From UBA1431 sp002329665 (GTDB lineage: Bacteria; Bacillota; Clostridia; Christensenellales; UBA1431): a stretch of DNA of 64,000 nucleotides. The notes beneath the pieces were generated by a model. It did not search any database. It worked only from the letters and a program-made list of their open reading frames with translations, and was not told where the DNA came from. Below are positions 53,338-63,053 of this stretch, piece after piece. The translations under genes and the position numbers were made by a program. The stretch's first letter is position 1, and every line of letters begins with the position of its first letter. The stretch lies in contig JAXGXY010000001.1 of NCBI GenBank assembly GCA_040772545.1, positions 868,001-932,000 of the forward strand, in the 5' to 3' direction.

Positions 53338-54141
53338 ATGTTCGAGTATGTGAAGGATCTGGGGCTTAAACCCGCGCGGCCGTATACGAGGAGGAAGATG
53401 ACGGACCTTATTGTGCTGCACCATTTCGCGGCCGACGCGTCGCCCGAAGAGGTACACCGCTACCACATCGGCCGCGGGCACAAGGGCATCGATTACAACG
53501 TGGTCGTGCTGCTCGACGGCAGCGCCGCCTGGGGGCGGGGGATGGCGTATGCCGGCGGGCACGTGCTCAACAGCGGCGCGAGCCGGGGGATGAACGCGCG
53601 GTCGGTCGGGATCGCGTGCCAGGGGAACTTCGACGTGCGGCCGATGCCCGCGGCGCAGAAAGGCATGCTGTTTCGCGTCATCAGGGACTGCCTGCGCGCG
53701 TATCCCGGCATCAAAACGATAATCGGCCATAATGAGGTCAGGGCGACGGCCTGCCCGGGACGCAATTTTCCGCTGGACCAGGCAAAAAAACTGCTCCTGC
53801 CGCATAAGGATTCTGTAACCGCGGATAGCGCGGTTGCCGGGTGCGGCCCAGCGCCGCCGGTTTTTGTTCCGCTTGCGCCGGAGGACCGCGCCGGGCCGTT
53901 GGAAGTTGTAAGGCTCCTCAGGCTCAGGGCGCCGATGCTGCGCGGCGGCGACGTGAAAGGAGTGCAGCGCGAGTTGATGGCGCGGGGGTTCGGCGTGGGC
54001 AGTCACGGCGCGGACGGCATCTTCGGCCGGGGCACCGAGAACGGCGTGAGGCTGTTTCAAAGGAAAAAGGGGCTGCTGGTCGACGGTATCGTAGGGAAAA
54101 AGACGACGCGGGCGTTGGGCGGCGAATGGAAGGGACCGTAG
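53338..54141 (+). CDS. N-acetylmuramoyl-L-alanine amidase with peptidoglycan-binding domain (endolysin-like)
   Basis: 267 residues. An amidase_2 (PGRP-like) catalytic domain (~20-160) cuts the bond between MurNAc and L-Ala. The zinc ligands expected are a histidine in LHHF (H28/H29), the H of IIGHNEV near 137 and C145 of TACPGRNF. A linker (~165-195) leads to a PG_binding_1 domain (~200-262: GDVKGVQRELMARGFGVG, DGIFGRGTENGVRLFQ). No signal peptide is evident, so export would depend on the holin gene directly after it. This is a typical phage endolysin/holin order. Start ATG 53338 follows a strong site. Confidence 0.92.
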   Translation: MFEYVKDLGLKPARPYTRRKMTDLIVLHHFAADASPEEVHRYHIGRGHKGIDYNVVVLLDGSAAWGRGMAYAGGHVLNSGASRGMNARSVGIACQGNFDVRPMPAAQKGMLFRVIRDCLRAYPGIKTIIGHNEVRATACPGRNFPLDQAKKLLLPHKDSVTADSAVAGCGPAPPVFVPLAPEDRAGPLEVVRLLRLRAPMLRGGDVKGVQRELMARGFGVGSHGADGIFGRGTENGVRLFQRKKGLLVDGIVGKKTTRALGGEWKGP

Positions 54142-54180
54142 GAAGCGGTCCGCGCATAGAATAATGTGAGGTGAAAGCAA

Positions 54181-54444
54181 ATGGACGTATTGTCTTATAT
54201 CATTGAAAAAGCCCTGGTGCTGATACCCGCACTGCTCATCATCGGCCAGATCATCAAGAACATCCCGAGCGTGCCCAACTGGGTGATCCCGCTGGCGCTG
54301 TTGGTGCCCGGCGTAATAGGGACGATGGCCATCGCCGGATGGACCGTCGAAGGGGCCATACAGGGCGTGCTCGTGACCGGCGCGGCGGTGTACGGCAACC
54401 AGCTCTGGAAGCAAACGTCGCAAAGACAGGCCGATTCGCCGTAG
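54181..54444 (+). CDS. Phage-type holin
   Basis: 87 residues: three hydrophobic stretches (5-26, 32-52, 57-76) and a short polar C-terminus (NQLWKQTSQRQADSP), the size and shape of holins in the phage holin families of Bacillota. Forty bases after the amidase; no other phage genes lie nearby, so it is probably a prophage remnant or a domesticated lysis pair. AGGTGA precedes the ATG. Confidence 0.75.
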   Translation: MDVLSYIIEKALVLIPALLIIGQIIKNIPSVPNWVIPLALLVPGVIGTMAIAGWTVEGAIQGVLVTGAAVYGNQLWKQTSQRQADSP

Positions 54445-54537
54445 CGTTTTCTGATGCCGGATACCGGCCCGCCGGACTGCCTTCAGACCCGGCGGGCACT
54501 TCTTTGGACCGTCCTTCAGGTGCCGCATAAAAACATG

Positions 54538-54562
54538 GCCGCCCCGGTTTCGGCGGGGCGGC
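54538..54562 (-). terminator. Terminator-like hairpin between holin and PBP1A
   Basis: GCCGCCCCG (54538-54546) pairs with CGGGGCGGC (54554-54562). On the minus strand CATGTTTTTATG follows, so it may end the PBP1A transcript. Confidence 0.5.
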
Positions 54563-54613
54563 TTAAAGGATACGCGGGAATGATGACCATAGGCTTGCAT
54601 CGCCCATGCCCTG

Positions 54614-57376
54614 TCAGTCGTTCGTGGATGCAGGAGAAGGGGTTTTCGACGGCTTTGGGGTTGGCTTCGGCGTGCGCTTGGGCGTCGGCGTGGGAGTGGG
54701 CTTGGGCGTCTTTGTGGGTGTCGGTTCCGGCGTGGCTTTGTACTTTTCGAGCAGTTCGGCGACCTTTTCCTTGTAGGCGGCGAAGAGCCGGTCCATCTTC
54801 GCCTTGTCGGGGGCGTTTTTGATGTCATCCACGAGTTTTTCCGAGAGGTCCCGTATCCTGGTGCGGATATTATCGGGCAGGCCGTAGTCGTCCATCTTGT
54901 CGTAAACGCCCTTAATATAGTCGTTTACCGCTTTGTTGAACTCCGTGCCTTTGTGGGTTGTGCAGGTCCTGTTGGGCACGCTTCCCCTCGCGAAGTATTC
55001 CGTCTGTTTATGCGGGCAGAACTTGCCGGCGAGAAGGCCGGTGTCTGCGCAGACGGTGCATCTGACAAGATCGTATTCTTCCGCAGAACCGCTGATGATC
55101 TTTTTGTAGGGTTTCCCTTTTAGTATCTTGGACATGAAGTCCCTCCAGATCGGCGCGGCGTAACCGCCGCCCGTGGTCCCGTAGCGGAAAGAGGGGGAGT
55201 AGCTGTCGTGGCCGACCCAGACTGTGGCCGTGTAATAGCCGGTGATGCCCGAGAAAAAGACGCCGCGGAAGGATTCGTTGGTGCCGGTCTTGCCTCCCAC
55301 GTCCTGGCCGCTGATGTTCGCCCTGGTCCCTGTGCCGCGCCGCACGGCTTCCTCCAGCATACTCACCAGCTGGTATGAAGTGGAAGGCTTGTAGACCTGC
55401 CTGCGGGCCTGCGTTTTTGTGGCGTCCAGTATCACCTTGCCGTTGGCGTCCAGCACCTTCGTGAACGAGACCGGCTCGATGTACTCGCCCTCGTTGGCGA
55501 TCGCGGCGAAACCGCCCGCCATCTCCAGCGGCGTGAGGCCCGAGGTGCCCAGGGCCAGGCCGGCGCCCGTCTTGTTGATGTGCTTCGGGTTCACGCCCAG
55601 GCTGATGAGGTAGTTGTAGGCGTCGTTGAGGCCCACGTTCTCCATGAGCAGGCGCGCCGCGACGATGTTGTACGATTTCACGAGACCTGTGCGCATGGTG
55701 GTGGCGCCGGTGAACGAGCCTTCCCCGTAGTTGCTGGGCCTGCCCGAGGGGGAATCCCAGCCCGGTATCCTCTCCGACGTGTTGTATATTAGCGTCGAAG
55801 GCGTCATGCCCATGTCGAGGGCCGGCCCGTAGACCGTGAGCGGTTTGATCGACGAGCCGACGGGCATGGAGCCGTCCGCCGCCCTGTTGTACGTTTTCAT
55901 CTGCTGGGGGACGTCGCGCGAGCCGACGATCGCCTTGATCTGCCCGTTGTGCTGGTCGAGCACGACGGCCGCCGCCTGCGGCTGCTTCACTTCGTAGGTC
56001 GAGCCGTCCGGGTTCTTGTAGGTGATTTTGTTTTTGGTCGGGTCGACGAGCCTGGGGTAATAGCTCCAGTTGGCGAGCGACTGTTCCACCGTGTGCTGGA
56101 TGTCAGGGTCCACGGTGGTGTAGATCTGGTATCCGCTCGTACGAATCTCGTTTTCGACGGCGGTCCGGTTCTGCTTGGTGTCGGGGAGCCCCCGCTGCTC
56201 GAGGAAATGGGTGATGACGTCGCTGATGGCGTACTCGACGAAGTGCGGCATGTCGTAGATGCCTTCGCGGATGCTGTCCTTGACCACGTGCAGCTTTTCT
56301 TTGAGCGCGGCTTCGTACTGCTTCTTCGTGATGAAACCGCCCTCGTACATCCGCTTGAGCACCGTGTCGGTGCGTTGGTCGGTGCGCTCGGGGGTGTTGC
56401 GCTCGTAGTAGTTTTTCCTGGGGTTGTACGGGTGCGGCGCCTGCGTGAGCCCCGCGATGGTCGCGCATTCGCGGAGCGTGAGCCGGTCGAGCGTTTTGCC
56501 GAAGTAGTCCGTTGCGGCGGAGGCGACGTCGTAGTTTCCCGAACCGAGGTTGATGGTGTTGAGGTAGGCTTCGAGTATCTGGTTTTTGGACAGCTCCTTT
56601 TCGAGCATCAGCGCCAGGTAGGCTTCCTGCGTTTTTCGCTTCAGCGTGCGTTCGGGGGAGAGCATGCGGTTCTTGATGAGCTGCTGCGTGATCGTGCTCC
56701 CGCCCGACGTGCTCGTGTTGGTCAGGTTCCCCATGATCGCGCTGAACAGGCGCTTTATGTCCACGCCTTCATGATCGAAGAAACGGATGTCCTCCGTTGC
56801 GATGAAGGCGTCCTGAAGCTGCTTCGGGATGTCTTCGAGCTTGGTGTATATACGGTTCACGGTTCCGGAGTAGGTGGTTATCAGGGCGCCGTTCGCGTCG
56901 AAAATCTTCGATCCCTGCGTTTCGATGGATATGGTATGCAAATCGAGTTCGGGCGACATCCCGATATACGCGTTGACTACGCCCACGGCGGCGCCGACGC
57001 CCGATACGCACAGTATCAGGACGGTGATGAGGATAAGGCGCATCGTCATGGACAGTATCTCGATGCCCAGGCGTTTGCGTTTCACTTCCGTAAAGACGGA
57101 GGCCTTTTCTTCCGCGCCCTTATCGGCCGGTCCCGGTTTTGCGAATACGATGGTTTTTTCGGTGAGGACCGCGTCGCCGCCCGCCGCGGCGCCGTCGTCC
57201 GCGGCGTCTCCGACCGGGGCTTGTTTGCGCAAAAACGCCCACAGGCGCCTGACGGTTCCGCCGGCACGAGAAACGGCGCGCCTGATCCCGCGGGCGGCAA
57301 CCAAAAAGCCGTTCCTTACGTAATCTGTGATCCTCTTTTTTGTGTCCTTTTTGTCGGGACCGGTCTCGTTGGTCAT
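54614..57376 (-). CDS. Class A penicillin-binding protein (PBP1A)
   Basis: 920 residues, a bifunctional peptidoglycan synthase. A basic cytoplasmic region (1-105), one membrane helix near 108-130, then a GT51 glycosyltransferase domain with EDIRFFDHEG (catalytic Glu near 196) and GGSTITQQL. The transpeptidase domain has SSIK (nucleophile serine near 507), SYN and KTGT near 694. The last part is an unusual tail: a CTVCADTG-x-CPHKQTE cysteine region and a TPKPTP-rich linker of about 40 residues that probably reaches into the wall. It is a single gene, divergent from yunB. Confidence 0.95.
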   Translation of the reverse strand: MTNETGPDKKDTKKRITDYVRNGFLVAARGIRRAVSRAGGTVRRLWAFLRKQAPVGDAADDGAAAGGDAVLTEKTIVFAKPGPADKGAEEKASVFTEVKRKRLGIEILSMTMRLILITVLILCVSGVGAAVGVVNAYIGMSPELDLHTISIETQGSKIFDANGALITTYSGTVNRIYTKLEDIPKQLQDAFIATEDIRFFDHEGVDIKRLFSAIMGNLTNTSTSGGSTITQQLIKNRMLSPERTLKRKTQEAYLALMLEKELSKNQILEAYLNTINLGSGNYDVASAATDYFGKTLDRLTLRECATIAGLTQAPHPYNPRKNYYERNTPERTDQRTDTVLKRMYEGGFITKKQYEAALKEKLHVVKDSIREGIYDMPHFVEYAISDVITHFLEQRGLPDTKQNRTAVENEIRTSGYQIYTTVDPDIQHTVEQSLANWSYYPRLVDPTKNKITYKNPDGSTYEVKQPQAAAVVLDQHNGQIKAIVGSRDVPQQMKTYNRAADGSMPVGSSIKPLTVYGPALDMGMTPSTLIYNTSERIPGWDSPSGRPSNYGEGSFTGATTMRTGLVKSYNIVAARLLMENVGLNDAYNYLISLGVNPKHINKTGAGLALGTSGLTPLEMAGGFAAIANEGEYIEPVSFTKVLDANGKVILDATKTQARRQVYKPSTSYQLVSMLEEAVRRGTGTRANISGQDVGGKTGTNESFRGVFFSGITGYYTATVWVGHDSYSPSFRYGTTGGGYAAPIWRDFMSKILKGKPYKKIISGSAEEYDLVRCTVCADTGLLAGKFCPHKQTEYFARGSVPNRTCTTHKGTEFNKAVNDYIKGVYDKMDDYGLPDNIRTRIRDLSEKLVDDIKNAPDKAKMDRLFAAYKEKVAELLEKYKATPEPTPTKTPKPTPTPTPKRTPKPTPKPSKTPSPASTND

Positions 57377-57526
57377 TTGGTCCTCCGTTTAACGCTTTGT
57401 CTATGGGAACAAGGTGGATTAATCCTCTTCATTATAGCATAATACCGCTTTTGGCCACAGCCCCTTTTCCCGCGGGCATCAAGTTCCCCTAAGGCCGGTC
57501 ATACAATTCAGGGGAGGGATATTTGA

Positions 57527-58198
57527 ATGGCTCTTCATAAAAGAATACGGATTTTCAGGCTGAATGTTCCAAGGTGGCTGCTGATCGTCATCGCGTGCCT
57601 CATCGCGGTGTACGTCCTGGTGGAAATAAACATCAAGCCGGTGCTCATGGGCCTGTCGGAAGCCAGGGTGCGGGCGGCGGCCATTACGACGATGAGCGAC
57701 GCCGTACTGGATACGCTGGACAGCGACATGAAGTATTCGGACCTCGTGGAGGTCAAATACGACGACGCGGGGAACATCACTATGATCCAGGCCAACACCA
57801 TCGTCATCAACAAGGTCGCGAGCAGGGCCGCGAACGTCGCGCAGGAGAGCATCGGGAAGCTGGGCAGCGTGGGCGTGGGCGTCCCGCTGGGCAGCATCCT
57901 GGGAGGGCAGCTCTTTTCCGGCACGGGGCCGACGATCCCGATCACGGTCGTGCCGGCTGGTTCGGTGAGCACGCAGTTCTTTTCCGAGTTCACTAGCGCG
58001 GGGATCAACCAGACGCGGCACAGGATACTGCTGGAACTCAAAACGAGGATCAGGGTGGTCGCGCCGGTCGGGTCGAGCAGCGTCGAAGCCGTCACGCAGG
58101 TGCCCGTGGCCGAGACGATCATCGTGGGGAAGGTCCCCGACAGCTACGTAAACGTGGACGAGATGGACCGGATGCTCAACCTCCTTCCGCTAAAATAG
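57527..58198 (+). CDS. yunB: Sporulation protein YunB
   Basis: 223 residues. One N-terminal membrane helix (about 16-36, LLIVIACLIAVYVLVEINIKP) and an extracellular or forespore-facing domain with the family motifs EARVRAAAITTMSDAV, the GVGVPLGSILGG segment and INQTRHRILLELKTRIRVVAP. YunB is required for full sporulation in Bacillus subtilis, where it is made in the mother cell. Its presence suggests a spore-forming lineage, although non-sporulating relatives sometimes keep the gene. A GGAGGGA site precedes the ATG. Confidence 0.93.
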   Translation: MALHKRIRIFRLNVPRWLLIVIACLIAVYVLVEINIKPVLMGLSEARVRAAAITTMSDAVLDTLDSDMKYSDLVEVKYDDAGNITMIQANTIVINKVASRAANVAQESIGKLGSVGVGVPLGSILGGQLFSGTGPTIPITVVPAGSVSTQFFSEFTSAGINQTRHRILLELKTRIRVVAPVGSSSVEAVTQVPVAETIIVGKVPDSYVNVDEMDRMLNLLPLK

Positions 58199-58318
58199 CG
58201 CGTGGCGGGCGATTTCGTCAAGATGCGCCGCGTCCGGCGCGGGTCAGGCCTTTCATTGGCGCGGGCGCTATGGTAAAATATAGTCGGTTATACAGCTAGA
58301 GAAAGCGAGTGTGAGGCC

Positions 58319-61300
58319 TTGTACCTGAAGCGCCTGGAGATCAACGGTTTCAAATCGTTTGCCCACCATACGGAGATGCTCTTTGAAAAGGGCGTGACCG
58401 CCATCGTCGGGCCCAACGGCTCGGGCAAGAGCAATATTTCGGACGCGGTGCGCTGGGTCCTCGGCGAGCAGAGCTCGCGGATGCTCCGCGGGAGCCGACG
58501 GGAGGATGTCATCTTCAACGGCACCCAGAAACGCAGGCCGATGCAATACTGCGAGGTATCCCTCACCTTCGAAAACCAGGACATGGCGCTCCCCATCGAT
58601 TTTGCCGAGGTAAGCGTCACCAGGCGGCTCTACCGCTCCGGCGAGAGCGAATACCTGATAAACCGGGCGCCCTGCCGGCTAAAGGACATCGTAGACCTTT
58701 TCAGGGACACGGGCATCGGCAAAGACGGGTACTCGATAATCGGTCAGGGGCGCGTCGACGACATACTGTCCGCGCACCCGGAGAACAGGCGCCTGGCTTT
58801 CGAGGAAGCGGCGGGCATCGTGCGCCACCGCGTGCGCAAGGAGGAGGCCAGGAAAAAACTGGCGGGCACGCTGCAGAACCTCCAGCGGCTCGACGATATC
58901 CTCGAGGAACTGGGCTCGCGCCTCGGGCCCCTCGAAGAACAGAGCAAGAAGGCGCGCGAGTACCTCCAGCTCAGCGACGAGCTGAAAAGGCTGGAACTCG
59001 CGCTGTTTGCGCGGCAGTACGAGCACAACGAAAAAAGGCTCAAAGACGGAGAGGCGGACATGTCCGCCATCGACCAGCAGATGCGCGGCGCCGAAGAACG
59101 TTCGGGGCAGCTGGAGGCCGAAGTGCGGCGCACCCGCGAAGATGTTTCGAGGGCGGAGGCCCAGGCGGCCCTTTTGCAGCAGCGGCGCATGGAACTCTCC
59201 GAGCGCGTCTCGCGCTGCGAAGGCGACGAGCGCGTGCTGACGGAACGGATGGAGAGCCTGAGGCGCGAGAGCGAGCGCATCGCAAAGGAGATCGAAGCCC
59301 AGACAGCGAAAGCGGAGGCGCTTAAAAAAGAGATCGCCCTGCGGCAGACCGACGCCGGCAAACGGACGGAGGCCTTTGCCGCTATCGAGGCCGACAACGC
59401 AGCGAAAGAGGACGAGCTCAGGGCGCTGGACGGGAAGATCGCGTCGGAACGGGAGCGGATCGAGGGCATGCAGGCGGGCATGATGGACGCGCTCAACAGC
59501 CTGATGGACGTCCGCAGCAAGGCCGCGCGCCTCGGCCAGGCGAAGGCGGGCCTAGAGGCGCGCCTTTCGCAGCTTTTGGAAGAGCAAAAAGCCGCTCTCG
59601 GGGAACGCGAGGCGCTTGAGGCCGAACTCGGGGCGTCGCAGTCCTCGCTCGTGAAACTGGAGAAGGAACTGAGGACGAAACTGGAACAGGCCTCGTCCAG
59701 GGAGAAGGAAACGATAGGGCTGCGCAGCGACGCGGAAGAGGACGGGCAAAGGCTGCGGAGCCTTGAAAAGCGCATCCACGAAAAGGAAACCCGCAGAACC
59801 ATGCTCGAGGACATGGCCCGCGATTACGAAGGATACTCGTACGGAGTGAAGATGATCCTCAGGCGCGCCGAGGAGGACGCGTGGCTGAAACGGGGCGTGT
59901 ACGGGGTTCTCGGCGACCTTATTACGGTGCCCGCCGGGCTCGAAACGGCGCTGGAAGTCGCGCTGGGCTCCGCTGTGGGGAACGTCGTGACCGCCACGGA
60001 CGACGACGCGAAGGAGCTGATCCGGTTCCTGCACCAAAACCGGTACGGCCGCGCGACGTTCTATCCGGTGTCGACCATGCGCGAACGGTCGCTGAACGAA
60101 AGGGAGCGCGCGCTCATGAAAAGCCCCGGATGCCTGGGTGTGGCCGCAGATCTCGTCGGCTGCGACCAGCGCCTCATAAGCGTCGTCCGGTCCGTGCTCG
60201 GGCGCACGGCCGTGACCGAAACGCTGGACCAGGCGGTGGCTCTCGCCAGAAGGGCGAAGCACGCTTTCAAGATCGTCACCCTCGCCGGCGACGTGTTGAG
60301 CCCCGGCGGCGCGATGACGGGCGGGAGCAGGAGGGAAAACGACACCGGCCCGTTCATGCGAAAGCGCGCCCTCAGCGAACTGATAAAGGAAACGGACGCG
60401 TTATACGCGAAGCGGCGGGAATGCGAACACACGCTGAACGCGAGGCAGGAGGCGCTAGAAGAAGCGCTAAAAGCGCTGGAGGCACTGAAAAAAGAGGCGC
60501 AGGCGCTCGAAATCCGGCTCGCGCAGGCGAAGGAACGCCACGGGATCGTTAAGGATCAAAGGGACGCGAACGCGCGGCGCGTAGGGCAGCTCGAGGAAGA
60601 AAAGCAACGGCTCGACGAGAGCATGGCCGACGTGCTCGCGCAGATGGAAGGGAGCGGCGCACTGCAGGGAGACCTCGAAACCTCGCAGGTGTCGTCGAAG
60701 GAAGAAATCGCCGCGGCGAAGCAGGCCCTGCAGGCGCTCGCGCAGGATCGCGAAACGCTGCAGGAAGAACTGACGAAATCGCGGATACGGCTGGCGGCTG
60801 CCCGCCGCGAACAATCGGCCGCTAAAGACGAGAACAATAGGCTTGGAAGGGAGCTTGATGAGGCAGCCCGGTCGGCGGAGGATAAGCGCCGGGCGCTTGC
60901 GGAAAACGAAGCGGAACTGCGCCGCCTGGCGGAAGAGATCGAGGCGGGACGGGCGCGCGCGGAGGCGGACAGGCTGGCCGCACAAGAGGTCCTGGCGCAG
61001 ATAGAGGACGTTGCCGGCGCGCGAAAGGCGCTTTTAGAAACGCAGGCGGAACTGGAAAAAAGGCGCGAAGCCCTGCAGGCCGAGAAGGCGGAACTGCAGG
61101 AAAAACGGCATAAGCTCGAGATGCAGCTCACGAAGCTCGAGGTCGAAAACCGCGCGATGCAGGAGCGCATCTGGGAGGACTACGAGACGACCTACGCGTC
61201 GGCGAAGGAATACGCGCTGGAGACGGGCGTGCGCGAGGCCGCGGGCAGGGCGGCGTCGATCAAGGCTTCGATACGCCTGATGGGCCCCGTGAACGTGTCC

Positions 61301-61876
61301 GCGGTGGACGAATACCGCGACGCGCGCGAGCGGTTCGACTACCTGAGCGCCCAGAGGGAGGACATGCACAAGGCCCGCGAAGACCTGGAAGGCCTCATCG
61401 CCGACCTGGAAAAGCAGATGCGCAAGCGGTTCAGGGAACAGTTCGCGCTGATAAACGAGAACTTTAAAATGACGTTTACGGAGTTATTCGGCGGAGGCAG
61501 CGCACAGCTCCGGCTCACGGACGCGGACGACGTGCTCGAAAGCGACATCGAGATCATAGCGCAGCCGCCGGGCAAAAAGCTCCAGAGCATCTCCCTGCTG
61601 TCGGGAGGGGAGAAGGCGCTGACCGCCATCGCGATCCTCTTTGCGATGCTCAGGCTCAAGCCGTCGCCTTTCTGCATACTCGACGAGATCGAAACGTCGC
61701 TCGACGACGTGAACGTCGTGCGGTTCGCGAAGTACCTGAGGAACTATTCGGAAAGGACGCAGTTCATCATCATCACGCACAGGAAGGATTCCATGGCCGA
61801 GAGCGACATCCTCTACGGCATCACGATGGAGGAGAAGGGCGTTTCCAAGATGGTCTCGGTGCGCCTGAGCGCGTAG
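58319..61876 (+). CDS. smc: Chromosome segregation protein SMC
   Basis: 1185 residues, the usual length. The N-terminal half-ATPase has GPNGSGKS at 31-38 (Walker A). Long coiled coils run from ~170 to ~500 and ~680 to ~1000, around a hinge domain at about 515-650. The C-terminal half-ATPase has LLSGGEKALTAIAI near 1093 (signature) and a Walker B ILDEIETSLDD near 1119; the LDEVDAALDD form is more common, so this is a small variation. It compacts the chromosome with ScpA/ScpB. TTG start at 58319 with GTGAGG upstream. ftsY follows after 15 bases, as in many Bacillota. Confidence 0.97.
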   Translation: MYLKRLEINGFKSFAHHTEMLFEKGVTAIVGPNGSGKSNISDAVRWVLGEQSSRMLRGSRREDVIFNGTQKRRPMQYCEVSLTFENQDMALPIDFAEVSVTRRLYRSGESEYLINRAPCRLKDIVDLFRDTGIGKDGYSIIGQGRVDDILSAHPENRRLAFEEAAGIVRHRVRKEEARKKLAGTLQNLQRLDDILEELGSRLGPLEEQSKKAREYLQLSDELKRLELALFARQYEHNEKRLKDGEADMSAIDQQMRGAEERSGQLEAEVRRTREDVSRAEAQAALLQQRRMELSERVSRCEGDERVLTERMESLRRESERIAKEIEAQTAKAEALKKEIALRQTDAGKRTEAFAAIEADNAAKEDELRALDGKIASERERIEGMQAGMMDALNSLMDVRSKAARLGQAKAGLEARLSQLLEEQKAALGEREALEAELGASQSSLVKLEKELRTKLEQASSREKETIGLRSDAEEDGQRLRSLEKRIHEKETRRTMLEDMARDYEGYSYGVKMILRRAEEDAWLKRGVYGVLGDLITVPAGLETALEVALGSAVGNVVTATDDDAKELIRFLHQNRYGRATFYPVSTMRERSLNERERALMKSPGCLGVAADLVGCDQRLISVVRSVLGRTAVTETLDQAVALARRAKHAFKIVTLAGDVLSPGGAMTGGSRRENDTGPFMRKRALSELIKETDALYAKRRECEHTLNARQEALEEALKALEALKKEAQALEIRLAQAKERHGIVKDQRDANARRVGQLEEEKQRLDESMADVLAQMEGSGALQGDLETSQVSSKEEIAAAKQALQALAQDRETLQEELTKSRIRLAAARREQSAAKDENNRLGRELDEAARSAEDKRRALAENEAELRRLAEEIEAGRARAEADRLAAQEVLAQIEDVAGARKALLETQAELEKRREALQAEKAELQEKRHKLEMQLTKLEVENRAMQERIWEDYETTYASAKEYALETGVREAAGRAASIKASIRLMGPVNVSAVDEYRDARERFDYLSAQREDMHKAREDLEGLIADLEKQMRKRFREQFALINENFKMTFTELFGGGSAQLRLTDADDVLESDIEIIAQPPGKKLQSISLLSGGEKALTAIAILFAMLRLKPSPFCILDEIETSLDDVNVVRFAKYLRNYSERTQFIIITHRKDSMAESDILYGITMEEKGVSKMVSVRLSA

Positions 61877-61891
61877 CGGGGAAAGGACAGG

Positions 61892-62827
61892 ATGGGAAAA
61901 GATACGGATAAGGACAAGAGCGGTCTGTTTGAACGGATGCGGCGGGGGCTCGCGAAGACGCGGCAGTCCCTGTCGGGGACGATGGACGCCGTGCTCGCGG
62001 GTTTTACGAAGCTGGACGAGGACCTTCTCGAAGAGCTCGAGGAGTCGCTGGTCGCGGCGGACGTAGGCGTGAAGGCAACGGGGGAGGTGCTCGAAGCGCT
62101 CAGGGAGCGGGCGCGGACGGAGAAGGTCCGGGACGAAAAGGCGCTGCGCGCGCTGATACGCCGGATCCTCGCCGAGAGGATGAAAATCCACGACGCGCCC
62201 GACGTCATGGAGGAAGAAGGCCCGCGCGTGCTGCTGGTGGCCGGCGTCAACGGCGGGGGGAAGACCACCTCGATCGGCAAGCTCGCGCACAGGTTCGGGC
62301 AGCGGGGGCAGAAGGTGATCCTCGCGGCCGCGGACACATTTAGGGCCGCCGCCGCCGAACAGCTCGAAACGTGGGGGAAGCGCGCGGGCGCGGCGGTGAT
62401 ACGCCATAAGGAAGGCTCGGACCCCGCCGCGGTCGTGTTCGACGCGGCCGCGTCGTTCAACGCGAAGAAAGCCGACGTGCTCATCTGCGACACGGCGGGG
62501 CGCCTGCACAACAAGAAAAACCTGATGGAGGAGCTCAAGAAGATACGGCGAGTGATCGAGCGCGAGTGCCCGGACGCGAAAAAGGCGTGCTACCTCGTGC
62601 TCGACGCGACGACCGGGCAGAACGGCCTCGTCCAGGCGCGGGTCTTCCAGGAATGCGTGGAGGTGACCGGCGTCGTACTGACCAAACTCGACGGCACGGC
62701 AAAGGGGGGCGTGGCCGTGGCCATCGCCTCCGAACTCGGCATCCCCGTGCGCTACGTGGGCGTGGGCGAAGGACTGGACGATTTGCAGCCTTTCGACGCC
62801 GAGGCGTTCGTTGAAGCCCTGTTTTAA
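61892..62827 (+). CDS. ftsY: Signal recognition particle receptor FtsY
   Basis: 311 residues. A short N-terminal helical domain (1-100) with LEELEESLVAADVG, then the SRP-type GTPase: GVNGGGKTTSIGKLA near 113-127 (G1; the usual form is GVNGVGKT), DTFRAAAAEQL, DTAGRLHNKKNLMEEL and TKLDGTAKGG. It docks SRP-ribosome complexes at the membrane. It follows smc closely, the classic smc-ftsY arrangement; ylxM-ffh, often next, does not appear. Instead, an oppositely oriented gene follows. Confidence 0.96.
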   Translation: MGKDTDKDKSGLFERMRRGLAKTRQSLSGTMDAVLAGFTKLDEDLLEELEESLVAADVGVKATGEVLEALRERARTEKVRDEKALRALIRRILAERMKIHDAPDVMEEEGPRVLLVAGVNGGGKTTSIGKLAHRFGQRGQKVILAAADTFRAAAAEQLETWGKRAGAAVIRHKEGSDPAAVVFDAAASFNAKKADVLICDTAGRLHNKKNLMEELKKIRRVIERECPDAKKACYLVLDATTGQNGLVQARVFQECVEVTGVVLTKLDGTAKGGVAVAIASELGIPVRYVGVGEGLDDLQPFDAEAFVEALF

Positions 62828-62984
62828 CGGCCCGGTGCGCCAAAGGCGGAGGATCGGCCCTGGCGCCGCGCTGAGCCCGGAACGGAGAAAAAGACCGTTT
62901 TTACGAGGAAACCGCCGAACCGCCCCTTTCTGACGACATGTGCGTCAGGTTGGCGGAAAAAAAGTCATTTTACCACAAAGAAAA

Positions 62985-63016
62985 CCGTCGACAAATCCCG
63001 AAGGGTTTGTCGACGG
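62985..63016 (-). terminator. Terminator for the minus-strand gene at 63054
   Basis: CCGTCGACAAA (62985-62995) pairs perfectly with TTTGTCGACGG (63006-63016). On the minus strand TTTTCTTTG follows. A second GC-rich hairpin (63022-63046, then TTTTTC) lies close by on the plus side and may end ftsY. Confidence 0.8.
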
Positions 63017-63053
63017 CCTGGAACCGCCCCCTTCCGGGGCGTTCTTTTTCGCT

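Noticed and set aside
55949..57442. Plus-strand open frame of about 500 codons opposite PBP1A
   Set aside because: Shadow frame rich in R/V/G with no family resemblance; PBP1A on the other strand is certain.
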